Shown here: one piece after another, positions 34,498-43,487 of the stretch
Layout: the number at the start of each line of letters is the position of its first letter
How positions within the stretch are numbered: position 1 is the first letter of the stretch
DNA from: Georgenia_B sunbinii
GTDB lineage: Bacteria; Actinomycetota; Actinomycetes; Actinomycetales; Actinomycetaceae
Reading direction: 5' to 3' (one strand)
DNA length: 64,000 nucleotides
Assembly (NCBI RefSeq): GCF_036421855.1
Contig: NZ_JAZGOK010000010.1
Notes under the pieces: model-generated
What the model saw: the letters and a program-made list of their open reading frames with translations, nothing else
What the model was told of the DNA's origin: nothing
Databases searched by the model: none
Made by a program: the position numbers and the translations under genes

Positions 34498-36042
34498 ATG
34501 ACAGTGTCAAGAGGATGGATCACTGGTGCAGCTCCCCGGATCGCGGTGACGGGCCTGATGTTTGAGGCCAACACGTTCGCGCCCGGCACCACCGGCCTGG
34601 CCGCCTTCGAGGGGTCGACGTACGCCGAAGGGCCGGCTGTCCTCACTGTCGGCGGCGGGCTCGACTCGGTGGCCGGGGCCGTCGCTGTCGCCGAGGCCGC
34701 CGGTGCGACGGTCGTCCCCACCACCATCGCCGGAGCGATGAGCGGTCCGACCGTGGCGGCTGGCGTGTACCCGGTGCTGCGCCGCCGCCTGCTCGACGGA
34801 CTCGCTCCGCTCCGCGGGCAGGTCGACGGCATCTACCTGGAGCTGCACGGCGCGATGGTCGCCGAGGACGAGCCCGACGTCGAGGGGGACCTGCTGCAAG
34901 CGGTCGCCGACCTCATGGAGGTGCCGGTCGCGGCATCGTTCGACCTGCATTGCCACTTCACCGACGCGATGGGCGCAGCCACTCCGATGATCGTCGGCTA
35001 TCACACGCTCCCGCACGTGGACATGATCGAGACCGGGGCGCGCGCCATGACCGTACTGCTCGCCCAGCTCGGCGGCGCCCGGCCCACGCTCGCCTGGCGC
35101 CACATTCCGATGATCACCTCGGCCGAGGGACAAGACACCAACCACCTACCCATCAGCGAGGTGATGGGCCGGATCAGGGAGATCACCTCCGAGCCGGGCG
35201 TCCTGGACGCCTCGCTGTTCATGTCCCAGCCGTGGCTCGACGTCCCCGGGCTGAGCTGGTCCACTCTCGTGCTGACCGACGGCGACCCCGAGCTAGCGCA
35301 GCTTCGGGCCGATGAGCTGGCACAGATGGTCTGGGACCGGCGCGAGCGGGTGCTCGCTCCCAAGGTCGACATCGACGAGGCGCTGCGGATCGCGGCCGCG
35401 GCGGATCCGACGGACGGCCGCGGACCTTTCGTGCTGGGCGACGGCGCCGACAGCGTCTCCGCCGGTGCTACCGGTGACGGCGTCGAGGTCCTGGCCGGCC
35501 TGCTGCACCACGAGCTTACCGGCCGGGCCCAGGTGATCGTCACCGACGCGGCCGCGGCTGACCGCTGTGCCGAAGTGGGCGTGGGCGGGCATGTGACGGT
35601 CGACGTCGGTGGCGGCCTCGCACCGGAGTTCCACTTCTCGGTCGAGATCAGCGGCACCGTGGTCATGGTCAGCGACGGTCGGTTTCGGTCGCTCTACCCG
35701 CCGGCGCCCGCAGATCTCGGGACCACCGCCGTTGTACGCGTCGGAGAGCACCTGCACGTGGTGATCGTTTCTCGCCCCGCGAGCCAGCTCGACTATCAGC
35801 TCTACCTGCACGTGGGCCTCGACCCGCGCGACGCTCACGTCGTGGTGACGAAGTCTGCCGGCGGCTATCGCGCTTTCTTCGAGCCCGTCGCGCGCGAGTG
35901 TCTCGACGTCGATACCCGCGGTCCCTCCGACTCCCGCCTCGAGCGGATGCAGTTCACGAAGGTCACTCGCCCCCTGTACCCCCTCGACCGAACGTTCGCC
36001 TGGTCTCCCGACGCTCACTCGATCCGCGGGCTGCTCACGTGA
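34498..36042 (+). CDS. M81-family metallopeptidase (MlrC-like), paralogue 2
   Basis: 514 aa. N-terminal LMFEANTFAPG, LHGAMVA near residue 115, DLHCHFTDAMG near 148 and YHTLPHVD, the metal-site region, are all kept. The ATG at 34498 follows GGAAAG. It is the most divergent pair partner of 36039-37529, with which it overlaps (GTGA). Two M81 enzymes translated together could act as different specificities on one peptide, or as one heteromeric enzyme; the sequence cannot say. Confidence 0.87.
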   Translation: MTVSRGWITGAAPRIAVTGLMFEANTFAPGTTGLAAFEGSTYAEGPAVLTVGGGLDSVAGAVAVAEAAGATVVPTTIAGAMSGPTVAAGVYPVLRRRLLDGLAPLRGQVDGIYLELHGAMVAEDEPDVEGDLLQAVADLMEVPVAASFDLHCHFTDAMGAATPMIVGYHTLPHVDMIETGARAMTVLLAQLGGARPTLAWRHIPMITSAEGQDTNHLPISEVMGRIREITSEPGVLDASLFMSQPWLDVPGLSWSTLVLTDGDPELAQLRADELAQMVWDRRERVLAPKVDIDEALRIAAAADPTDGRGPFVLGDGADSVSAGATGDGVEVLAGLLHHELTGRAQVIVTDAAAADRCAEVGVGGHVTVDVGGGLAPEFHFSVEISGTVVMVSDGRFRSLYPPAPADLGTTAVVRVGEHLHVVIVSRPASQLDYQLYLHVGLDPRDAHVVVTKSAGGYRAFFEPVARECLDVDTRGPSDSRLERMQFTKVTRPLYPLDRTFAWSPDAHSIRGLLT

Positions 36043-37529
36043 CGCCGGTCCGGATCGGCGTCACATTCATCTCCCAGGAGAGCAACACCTTCAACCCGCA
36101 CCCGACGACGATGGCGGGGTACGAGTCCTTCGGGGTGTACCGCGGGACGCAGATGCTCGACGAGTTGACCGGTGTCGGCAGCGTCGGCGGGTTCCTGTCC
36201 GCCGTCGACGCGTGGCAGGGGCCCGTGGAGGTGGTGCCCTTGCTCAAGGCCAGGGATGTGGCGGGTGGCCGGCTGACTCGGGTGGCGCTGGGCTCGCTCA
36301 CCGACGAGCTGTCGGCCCTGCTGGCAGCGGCGGGGCCGCTGGATGCCCTGGTGATGATGCTGCATGGAGCGTGTGCGGCCGAGGGAGAGGATGACGTAGA
36401 CGGCCATCTGTTGGCCGCGGCGCGGGCGGTGGTCGGGGCGGGCCTGCCGATCGTTGTCGGCCTCGACCATCATGCGAACATCACCGAGCGGATGGTCGAC
36501 CTGTCGACCGCGATCATTGGCCACCGCACCCAGCCCCACGACCTACCCGACACGGGACGACGTGCGGGCGAGCTCGCGCTGCGGGTGGCCACCGGCACTG
36601 TGGCACCGGTGATGGCGGCGCGCACGTTACGACTGCTATCCCACCAGGAGCAGTTCCTGACCGATCGGGGGCCGATGAAGACGTGGTTCGAGAGGGCCCG
36701 CTTGATCGAGCAGCAGGAGGGCGTGCTGGCCGTCTCACCGTTCCCGATGCAGCCCTGGCTCGATCTCGCCGAGGGCGGATGGGCGGTGGTCGTGGTCACC
36801 GACGGCGATCGGGACCTGGCCGAGCGACATGCGGACCATATGGCGGACCTGGCTTGGTCAATGCGCGCGGAGTTCCAGGAGACCACATCGGTGTCCCCGG
36901 CCGAGGCTGTGGCGTTGGCCGCGCGCGAGTTGGCCTGCTCCGGTCCGGTGATCATCAGCGACACCGGTGATTCGGTGTTCGGCGGTGCGGGCGGAGACAG
37001 TACTGTGCTGCTTACCGAGCTGCTGCGAGCCGGTGCCCCGACCGCGCTAGTGCCGTTGATCGACCCCGAGGCGGCACGGGCGCTAGCCCTGGCCGGCGTC
37101 GGCGGGCGCGTGAAGATGTTCGTCGGCGGCGGGCTGACCGGTTGGTTCCCACCGGTGGAGGTCACCGCGGAGGTGCTCACCGTCGCTGACCCGGTGCTGC
37201 GTGACTTGCCCGGGTACGCGGAGGCCGAGGTTCACATGGGTACGACCGTCGTGGCTATCGTCGGGAACGTGACGATGGTGGTCAGCGAGCGGCCCGGGGT
37301 GGCGGGTAACCATCCGGGATTGTACGAGTACCTGGGCCTGCGCCCGGCCGAGTACGGCGCCATCGTGCTCAAGACGGCAAGCAACTTCCAGTGGTTCGCG
37401 CACCTGGCCACGTCGTTGATTCGGGCCGACACCATCGGGCCGACGCAGTCCGACATCGCTGGGCTGCCCTGGCAGCGGGTGCCCCGACCGATCTACCCGC
37501 TCGACCGGGACCTTGCCGACTGGCGGTGA
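36039..37529 (+). CDS. M81-family metallopeptidase (MlrC-like), paralogue 3
   Basis: 496 aa from the GTG at 36039, which overlaps the stop of paralogue 2. Marks: FISQESNTFNPH, LHGACAAEGEDD near residue 107, GLDHHANITERM near 141, RTQPHDLPDTGRRAGELA. The C-terminal domain has SDTGDSVFGGAGGDSTVLL and VLKTASNFQW. Its metal-region is written D-H-H-A-N where paralogues 1 and 4 have D-M-H-A-N, so the catalytic His is retained. Ends the M81 pair; the downstream transporter has its own promoter region. Confidence 0.87.
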   Translation: MTPVRIGVTFISQESNTFNPHPTTMAGYESFGVYRGTQMLDELTGVGSVGGFLSAVDAWQGPVEVVPLLKARDVAGGRLTRVALGSLTDELSALLAAAGPLDALVMMLHGACAAEGEDDVDGHLLAAARAVVGAGLPIVVGLDHHANITERMVDLSTAIIGHRTQPHDLPDTGRRAGELALRVATGTVAPVMAARTLRLLSHQEQFLTDRGPMKTWFERARLIEQQEGVLAVSPFPMQPWLDLAEGGWAVVVVTDGDRDLAERHADHMADLAWSMRAEFQETTSVSPAEAVALAARELACSGPVIISDTGDSVFGGAGGDSTVLLTELLRAGAPTALVPLIDPEAARALALAGVGGRVKMFVGGGLTGWFPPVEVTAEVLTVADPVLRDLPGYAEAEVHMGTTVVAIVGNVTMVVSERPGVAGNHPGLYEYLGLRPAEYGAIVLKTASNFQWFAHLATSLIRADTIGPTQSDIAGLPWQRVPRPIYPLDRDLADWR

Positions 37530-37596
37530 GTGCGCGGGCAGTGCAAGGGGTCACCGATACGAAGTCGTGACTATGGGTGCTGGCCCTCATGAGGAC

Positions 37597-37642
37597 ATCA
37601 TGGTTTCATAGCCTGTAATAGTCGTGTCACTAGTTGGAAACA
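37597..37642 (+). promoter_or_regulatory. control region of importer 2: inverted 13-bp repeat copy and TTGGAA site
   Basis: ATCATGGTTTCAT (37597-37609) is the exact reverse complement of 34466-34478, and CTAGTTGGAAACA (37630-37642) carries the recurring TTGGAA core. The surrounding 37530-37777 has no gene. Together they suggest importer 2 is controlled with the M81 pair. Confidence 0.5.
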
Positions 37643-37777
37643 TCCCTAGGGTTGAATCCTCCGCAACGAAGCTGAGACCGGGCTCCTGCCCGTGCCGACG
37701 GAAGAGGTATCAGATGCACCTCATGACCAGATCTGACGCGACGCGATCGTCGCTCCTACAGGTTGTCGAGGGCGCTC

Positions 37778-38836
37778 ATGGGTGAGCCGCTGCTGACGGT
37801 CCGGGACCTGCGCGTCGCCTTCGGCGACGATGATCGCACGGTCAACGCGGTGGACGGTGTCAGCTTCGACGTGTACCCAGGCGAGACCCTGGGCATCGTG
37901 GGGGAGTCGGGCTCGGGCAAGAGCGTCAGCGTCATGTCCCTGCTCGGCCTCATCCCCCAGCCACCCGGGAGGATCATTGGCGGAAGCGCGCTCTTCGAGG
38001 GCCGCGACCTGCTGACGATGTCCAAGCGCGAGCTGCGCGCGGTCCGCGGCGCCTCCATCGGCATGATCTTCCAGGACGCGATGACCGCGCTGAACCCGGT
38101 CCTGACGATCGGCTTCCAGCTCATCGAAGCGCTCCAGGTGCACAGGGCGATGTCCCGCGCAGCAGCGCGGACGCGGGCCGCCGAGCTGCTCAGCGCCGTG
38201 GGGGTGCCGAACCCTGAGGCACGCCTCAAGCAGTATCCGCACGAGTACTCCGGCGGGATGCGGCAGCGGGCCATGATCGCTATGGCGATGGCCAACAGCC
38301 CTCAGCTCCTCATCGCCGACGAGCCCACCACCGCCTTGGATGTCACGATCCAGGCGCAGGTGCTCGACGTGCTGCGCAAAGCGAAGGACGACACCGATGC
38401 GGCCACGATCCTCATCACCCATGACCTGGGCGTCGTCGCCGAGATGGCTGACCGCGTGGTCGTCATGTACTCCGGGCAGGTCGTGGAGTCCGGGACCGTA
38501 GAGCAGGTCTTCCGCTCGCCAGCCCATCCCTACACCGTGGGGCTGCTGGGCAGCCTGCCGCGCCTGGACTCCCGGTTCGAACGTCTCATCCCGATCCGCG
38601 GAAATCCCCCGAGCGGGCGCAGCCAGCCCACCGGGTGCCGTTTCAGCCCCCGGTGCGACCTCAGCGGCGGGCGGTCCGCCTGCTTCGAGCAGCAGCCCGC
38701 GTTGATCCGGGCCGCCGACGGCACCGAGTCCCGGTGCCACTTCCGCGAGGAGGTGGCGGGGTTCCGAGACGTCATCAGGTCCGCCGAGATGGCGCACGAA
38801 GGATCGGTCGACGTCGAGCGGAAGGAGGCACGATGA
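37778..38836 (+). CDS. DppD-type ABC ATPase, importer 2
   Basis: 352 aa from ATG 37778 (AGGG 5 bases upstream; TTG 37763 is less likely). Walker A GESGSGKS, Q-loop IFQDAMTALNP, signature YSGGMRQRAMIAMAMAN, Walker B LIADEPTTALD and H-loop ITHDLGV. C-terminal Cys cluster GCRFSPRCDLSGGRSAC as in other DppD-type proteins. First gene of a five-gene importer operon whose order (ATPases, permeases, binding protein) differs from importer 1, so the two are not a simple recent duplication. Confidence 0.94.
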   Translation: MGEPLLTVRDLRVAFGDDDRTVNAVDGVSFDVYPGETLGIVGESGSGKSVSVMSLLGLIPQPPGRIIGGSALFEGRDLLTMSKRELRAVRGASIGMIFQDAMTALNPVLTIGFQLIEALQVHRAMSRAAARTRAAELLSAVGVPNPEARLKQYPHEYSGGMRQRAMIAMAMANSPQLLIADEPTTALDVTIQAQVLDVLRKAKDDTDAATILITHDLGVVAEMADRVVVMYSGQVVESGTVEQVFRSPAHPYTVGLLGSLPRLDSRFERLIPIRGNPPSGRSQPTGCRFSPRCDLSGGRSACFEQQPALIRAADGTESRCHFREEVAGFRDVIRSAEMAHEGSVDVERKEAR

Positions 38837-39900
38837 TCCGATGGGACAACTCGCCCGTCGTGCGGGGGGAGAACCTGCTGCGCGTCGAAGGGCTCAAGAA
38901 GCACTTCCCGATCAAGACGGGCATCGCCAAGCGGACGACCGGCTGGATCCAGGCGGTCGACGGCATCGACCTGGAGGTCGCCGCGGGGGAAACCCTCGGG
39001 CTGGTCGGTGAGTCGGGCTGCGGCAAGTCGACCGCCGGACGGACGATTCTGCGGCTGATGGAACCGACCGGCGGCCGTACCCTGTTCAAGGGACAGGACA
39101 TCGCGCGGTTCTCCCGCGCGCAGATGCGGCCCGTACGTCGGGACATGCAGATCGTCTTTCAGGACCCGTTCGCCTCCCTCAACCCTCGGTTGCGGGTCCA
39201 CGAGATCCTCGCCGAGCCGCTGCGGCTGCACGGAATGTACGAGGGTTCCACCTCTGAGGACATGATCGACGACCTCATCGTCCGGGTGGGTCTCAACCGG
39301 GACCAGCGCTACCGCTACCCGCACGAGTTCTCCGGTGGGCAGCGCCAACGTATCGGCATCGCCCGGGCACTGGCCCTCAGCCCTCAGCTGCTCGTACTTG
39401 ACGAGCCGGTCTCGGCACTTGACGTGTCGATCCAGGCCCAGGTCGTCAACCTGCTGCAGGAACTGCAGGAGGAGCTGAGCCTGGCCTACATCTTCATCGC
39501 CCATGACCTGTCCGTGGTGCGGCACATCTCCGACCGGATCGCGGTCATGTACCTCGGCAAGATCGTCGAGACCGGAACCCGCGAGCAGATCTACCAGAAC
39601 CCCCTGCACCCTTACACCCAGGCGCTGCTGTCCGCTGTGCCGGTGCCTGACCCCAGCCGCAAGCGGGGCGAGGGGCGCATCCTGCTGCGCGGTGACCTGC
39701 CGAGCCCGAGCAACCCACCGAGTGGATGCAGGTTCCGCACCCGGTGCTTCAAGGTCCAGCCCGTCTGCGCTACCACCGAGCCGGCGTTCGAGGTCCGTGA
39801 TGGTCAGTCGCACCCCACGGCGTGTCACTTCAGCGGGCCGATCGAGCTTGCGATGCCTACCGTGCGAGCCGCCTCGGTGAGCCAGGAGGAGAACCGATGA
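38833..39900 (+). CDS. DppF-type ABC ATPase, importer 2
   Basis: 355 aa. Begins with the usual DppF leader LLRVEGLKKHFPIKTG and the split ABC signature order: Walker A GESGCGKST, Q-loop VFQDPFASLNPRL, FSGGQRQRIGIARALAL, Walker B LLVLDEPVSALD, H-loop IAHDLSVV. C-terminal extension with GCRFRTRCFKVQPVC. ATG 38833 is in an ATGA overlap and has GGAGG 6 bases upstream. Energises transport together with the 37778 gene product. Confidence 0.94.
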   Translation: MIRWDNSPVVRGENLLRVEGLKKHFPIKTGIAKRTTGWIQAVDGIDLEVAAGETLGLVGESGCGKSTAGRTILRLMEPTGGRTLFKGQDIARFSRAQMRPVRRDMQIVFQDPFASLNPRLRVHEILAEPLRLHGMYEGSTSEDMIDDLIVRVGLNRDQRYRYPHEFSGGQRQRIGIARALALSPQLLVLDEPVSALDVSIQAQVVNLLQELQEELSLAYIFIAHDLSVVRHISDRIAVMYLGKIVETGTREQIYQNPLHPYTQALLSAVPVPDPSRKRGEGRILLRGDLPSPSNPPSGCRFRTRCFKVQPVCATTEPAFEVRDGQSHPTACHFSGPIELAMPTVRAASVSQEENR

Positions 39901-40799
39901 CTGCCACCACACCGCCGGTGAAGCGGCCGTCGCGCCGTTCGCCGTGGCGAGTCCTGCGAGACACCTTCGGGCGCAGCCCGTCCCTGGTCATCGGTGCGGT
40001 GATCATCTCCGTGCTCGCACTGGCCGCACTGTTCGCGCCGCTGCTGGCCCCGTTCGACCCGTTGGAGCTGGCACCGGCCAAAGCCTTCACCACCCCGAAC
40101 GGGGACCACTGGTTCGGTACCGACGAGCTGGGGCGGGACATTTTCAGCCGCAGCCTCTTCGGTGCGCGGGCCTCGCTGCTCACCGGGCTGCTGGCCACCT
40201 TGGTGGCTGCCGCGATCGGTGTACCGCTGGGTCTGCTGTCCGGGTACTTCGGGCGCTGGGTCGACGCATTGATCATGCGCGCCGTCGACATCCAGATCGC
40301 CGTCCCGGCGATCCTGCTCGCCCTGATCATCATCGTCCTGGCCGGCCGCGGGTTCGTCAGCTCAATCGTGGCCGTCGGTATCGCGAGCATCCCGACGTTT
40401 GCCCGGATCGTGCGCGCCTCGACGCTGACGCTGAAGGAAGAGGAGTACGTCACCGCCGTCAAGGCGCTCGGCGGGGGCAACGGTTACACGATGCTGCGCA
40501 CGATCCTGCCCAACGCCATGGGGCCGATCATCGTGCAGATGGTGATCACGGCTTCGGTCGCGATCCTACTCGAGGCCGCCCTGAGCTTCCTCGGCCTGGG
40601 CACGCAACCGCCGGCACCCACCTGGGGCGACATGCTCCGCACCGGCAAGGGCTTCCTCAACAACGCGCCCTACTACGCGATCCTGCCCGGCATCTTGCTC
40701 ACCGTCACCGTGCTCGCCCTGGACCTCATGGGCCGTGGCCTGCAGAAGTTCCGCGAGGGCTCGGGTGCAACCAACATTGAGCTGGAGGTGCGGGCATGA
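39897..40799 (+). CDS. DppC-type ABC permease, importer 2
   Basis: 300 aa; helices begin LVIGAVIISVLALAALFAPLLA. DHWFGTDELGRDIFSRSLFGAR is the DppC signature and LKEEEYVTAVKALGGGNGYTMLRTILPN the EAA loop. ATG overlaps the ATPase stop (ATGA). Confidence 0.94.
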   Translation: MTATTPPVKRPSRRSPWRVLRDTFGRSPSLVIGAVIISVLALAALFAPLLAPFDPLELAPAKAFTTPNGDHWFGTDELGRDIFSRSLFGARASLLTGLLATLVAAAIGVPLGLLSGYFGRWVDALIMRAVDIQIAVPAILLALIIIVLAGRGFVSSIVAVGIASIPTFARIVRASTLTLKEEEYVTAVKALGGGNGYTMLRTILPNAMGPIIVQMVITASVAILLEAALSFLGLGTQPPAPTWGDMLRTGKGFLNNAPYYAILPGILLTVTVLALDLMGRGLQKFREGSGATNIELEVRA

Positions 40800-41743
40800 T
40801 CGCCTACATCTTCCGTCGGCTGTTGCAGACGGTGCCCACGTTGCTCGTGGCGTCGCTGCTCATCTGGATGATTGTCTATGCCCTGCCCGGCGACCCCGCC
40901 GTCGCGCTCGCGGGAGCGAACGCCCCGCCGGAGATGATCGAGTACGAGCGGCAACGGATGGGACTCGACCAGCCACTTTTGCAGCAGTATGTGACCTGGA
41001 TGGGCAATGTGCTGCGGGGGGACCTCGGTCATTCGTACATCACCGGCCAGGAGGTCAGTGCGGCGATCGGCCGGCGGTTGATGCCGAGCTTCCAGCTCGC
41101 AGTCGTCTCATTCGCGTTCGCCCTGCTGCTCTCGATCCCGATCGCGTTCTTCGGTGCGCTCAAGCCGCGGTCGTTCCTCGGTCGGCTGACCAGCGCGCAG
41201 AGCATCCTGTCGCTCAGCGTGCCGACCTTCTGGGTCGGGATCCTGCTGATCCTGGTCTTCGGTGTCCAGGCCCAGCTGCTCCCCGCGGTGTCGGACTTCG
41301 TGCCGTTCTGGGAGTCGCCGTGGCAGGCCTTGCGCAACCTGCTGCTGCCGGGGCTGACCCTGGGGATCTTTATCTCCGGGATCCTCGGCCGGTTCCTGCG
41401 GCAGTCGCTGACCGAGACCCTGGGCCGCGACTACGTGCGGACCGCCCGCGCCAAGGGCCTCGGCGAGACCTTCGTCGTGGGCCGGCACGCGTTGCGCAAC
41501 GCGCTGTTGCCCTTCGTGACGATCCTGGGCCTGCAGCTCGGCACGTTCCTCGGCGGCACGGTGGTGACCGAGTCGGTCTTCAACTACCCCGGCATCGGCC
41601 GGATGCTCCTGGCGGCCATCGAGCAACGTGACTACGCCCTGATTCAGGGAACCACGTTAATGATCATCGTCGCCGTGACCCTGGTGAACCTGATCGTCGA
41701 CATCATCTACGCCTACCTGGACCCCCGGATCTCCTACGCCTAG
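40796..41743 (+). CDS. DppB-type ABC permease, importer 2
   Basis: 315 aa, about six helices; MIAYIFRRLLQTVPTLLVAS start, RMGLDQPLLQQYVTWMGNVLRGDLGHS signature, and LGRDYVRTARAKGLGETFVVGRHALRNA as the EAA loop. Overlaps its DppC partner by 4 bases and is followed by the binding-protein gene. Confidence 0.94.
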   Translation: MIAYIFRRLLQTVPTLLVASLLIWMIVYALPGDPAVALAGANAPPEMIEYERQRMGLDQPLLQQYVTWMGNVLRGDLGHSYITGQEVSAAIGRRLMPSFQLAVVSFAFALLLSIPIAFFGALKPRSFLGRLTSAQSILSLSVPTFWVGILLILVFGVQAQLLPAVSDFVPFWESPWQALRNLLLPGLTLGIFISGILGRFLRQSLTETLGRDYVRTARAKGLGETFVVGRHALRNALLPFVTILGLQLGTFLGGTVVTESVFNYPGIGRMLLAAIEQRDYALIQGTTLMIIVAVTLVNLIVDIIYAYLDPRISYA

Positions 41744-41836
41744 ATCACCGGCGCCCGAGCGTCCGCACCGTGGATGCAACACCACTACCTTGGCGCACCG
41801 CTCGGTGTGCCTCGAAACCACAAGTCTGGAGTCACC

Positions 41837-43402
41837 ATGACGAGGAAGAAGAACCGACTGCTCTCGGTGGTCGCCATGTTCGTCGCCGTACCGTTGGCCC
41901 TGGCGGGCTGCAGTAGCGACGGCGGCGGTGCCGGTGAGGCACCGGGCGGTAACGACAACGGACAGGCCGCTGGCGGGGCCGAGACACTGAACCTTGGTGT
42001 GCACGTCGAGCCGACCGACTGGTCGCCGAGCCGTGTGCAGGAGATCCTGTTCCCGTTCACACGCCAGGTGTACGAATCGCTCGCCGAGTACGACGACTCC
42101 TTGAACGCCACTCCGCAGCTGGCTACTGACTGGACGATCAGTGAGGACCAGTCCTCGGTCACCATCAACCTGCGTGAGGACGTGACGTTCCACAGCGGTG
42201 CCCCGTTCAACGCCGAGGCGGTCGCGGCCAACCTAGAGTTCTTCGCGAACCCGGACACCGGTCAGCAGCTGCTCGGCCCGATGGCGGTGGTCGACAGCTG
42301 GGAGGCGGTGGACGAGACCACCATCGAGGTGACGTTCGCCCAGCCGATCGCCGAACTGCAGATCACCGACCTGCTGCAGTCGTGGACCATAGGCGACCCG
42401 GCATCGTTGGACGACTCGACCCGCGGTGTGGGTACCGGCCCCTACCAGTTCTCCGAGTGGCTGCCCGGTGAGCAGATCGTGCTGGAGCGGTACGACGACT
42501 ACTGGGGCGAGAGCCCGGCGTATCAGACACTGCACTTCCGGGTCTTCGGTGACATGGACTCGCTGATCTCCGGCTTCGAGTCGGGCGTGATCGACGTCGC
42601 TGTCGACGTGCCCTCCCTCGATGCCCAGCGGTTGGAGAGCAGCAACACCCTGCTCGTTGGTGCCATGGGTGCGCTGATCGATCAGTGGCGGATCAACCCG
42701 ACCGTGGCACCGTTCGACAACGCGGACATCCGGCACGCGATCAACTACGCCACCGACCGTGAGTCGATCGTCCAGTCGCTGTACCAGGGGTTGTCCGAGC
42801 CAGCCGCACTGCCCTACAGCCCCACATCGCCGGCGTACGACGCCGAGCTGGCCGCGTCGCTGGACTACGACCTCGACAGGGCGCGTGAGCTCATCGCGGG
42901 TTCGGGACTGCCCGCGGGTGAACTTCAAGGTGCGATCATGGTGAGCAGTGCAGACACTCGTACCGCGCAGGCAGCGCAGATCCTGCAAGCCTCGCTGGGC
43001 GAGGTCGGGTTCACACTCGAGATCGATGTGCTCGACAATGCCGAGTACACCGAGAGGATGCTCGCCGGTGAGTTCGGTCTCGTCTTCGCAGGCATGGGGA
43101 ACGGGCAGAAGTACCCGACCCGGTTCACCACGAACAGCATCTACCGGATCTCTGACAACCCGGTGAACGCACTCGAGATCTTCCCGGAGTACGAGCCGGC
43201 CGTGGCCGCGGCCAATGCCGCCGTCCTTCCCGAGGAGCAGGAGGCGGCCTTCAACCACCTCAACGAGGTGATGGTGGATGCCATGTGGGTGCCGACCATC
43301 TCCTACCAGCCGACGCTGTGGGTGATGAGCCCCGACGTGACCGGCGTCGACCGCAACATCGACAACATGCTCCTGCTGTCAGGAGCACGTCCCGCCAGCT
43401 AA
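41837..43402 (+). CDS. family 5 extracellular solute-binding lipoprotein, importer 2
   Basis: 521 aa. Lipobox LALAGC with the lipidated Cys at residue 25, then a Gly-rich linker. Family marks: LATDWTISEDQSSVTINLREDV, HSGAPFNAEAVAANLEFF, GTGPYQFSEWLPGEQI and RHAINYATDRESIV. Only distantly like the importer 1 protein, so the two transporters probably take different parts of the substrate pool. ATG 41837 has GGAG 5 bases upstream. A perfect 17-bp hairpin follows the stop. Confidence 0.93.
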   Translation: MTRKKNRLLSVVAMFVAVPLALAGCSSDGGGAGEAPGGNDNGQAAGGAETLNLGVHVEPTDWSPSRVQEILFPFTRQVYESLAEYDDSLNATPQLATDWTISEDQSSVTINLREDVTFHSGAPFNAEAVAANLEFFANPDTGQQLLGPMAVVDSWEAVDETTIEVTFAQPIAELQITDLLQSWTIGDPASLDDSTRGVGTGPYQFSEWLPGEQIVLERYDDYWGESPAYQTLHFRVFGDMDSLISGFESGVIDVAVDVPSLDAQRLESSNTLLVGAMGALIDQWRINPTVAPFDNADIRHAINYATDRESIVQSLYQGLSEPAALPYSPTSPAYDAELAASLDYDLDRARELIAGSGLPAGELQGAIMVSSADTRTAQAAQILQASLGEVGFTLEIDVLDNAEYTERMLAGEFGLVFAGMGNGQKYPTRFTTNSIYRISDNPVNALEIFPEYEPAVAAANAAVLPEEQEAAFNHLNEVMVDAMWVPTISYQPTLWVMSPDVTGVDRNIDNMLLLSGARPAS

Positions 43403-43408
43403 TCCTCT

Positions 43409-43445
43409 CGATCAGGGCGGGTGGCGACGCCACCCGCCCTGATCG
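43409..43445 (+). terminator. perfect 17-bp stem-loop after importer 2
   Basis: CGATCAGGGCGGGTGGC (43409-43425) pairs fully with 43429-43445 around a GAC loop. No T-run. Between the binding-protein and deacylase genes it can act as terminator, attenuator or mRNA 3'-end stabiliser. Confidence 0.75.
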
Positions 43446-43487
43446 GTGACCTGATCAGGACACGACTGACCATCAGGAGGACGGCGA

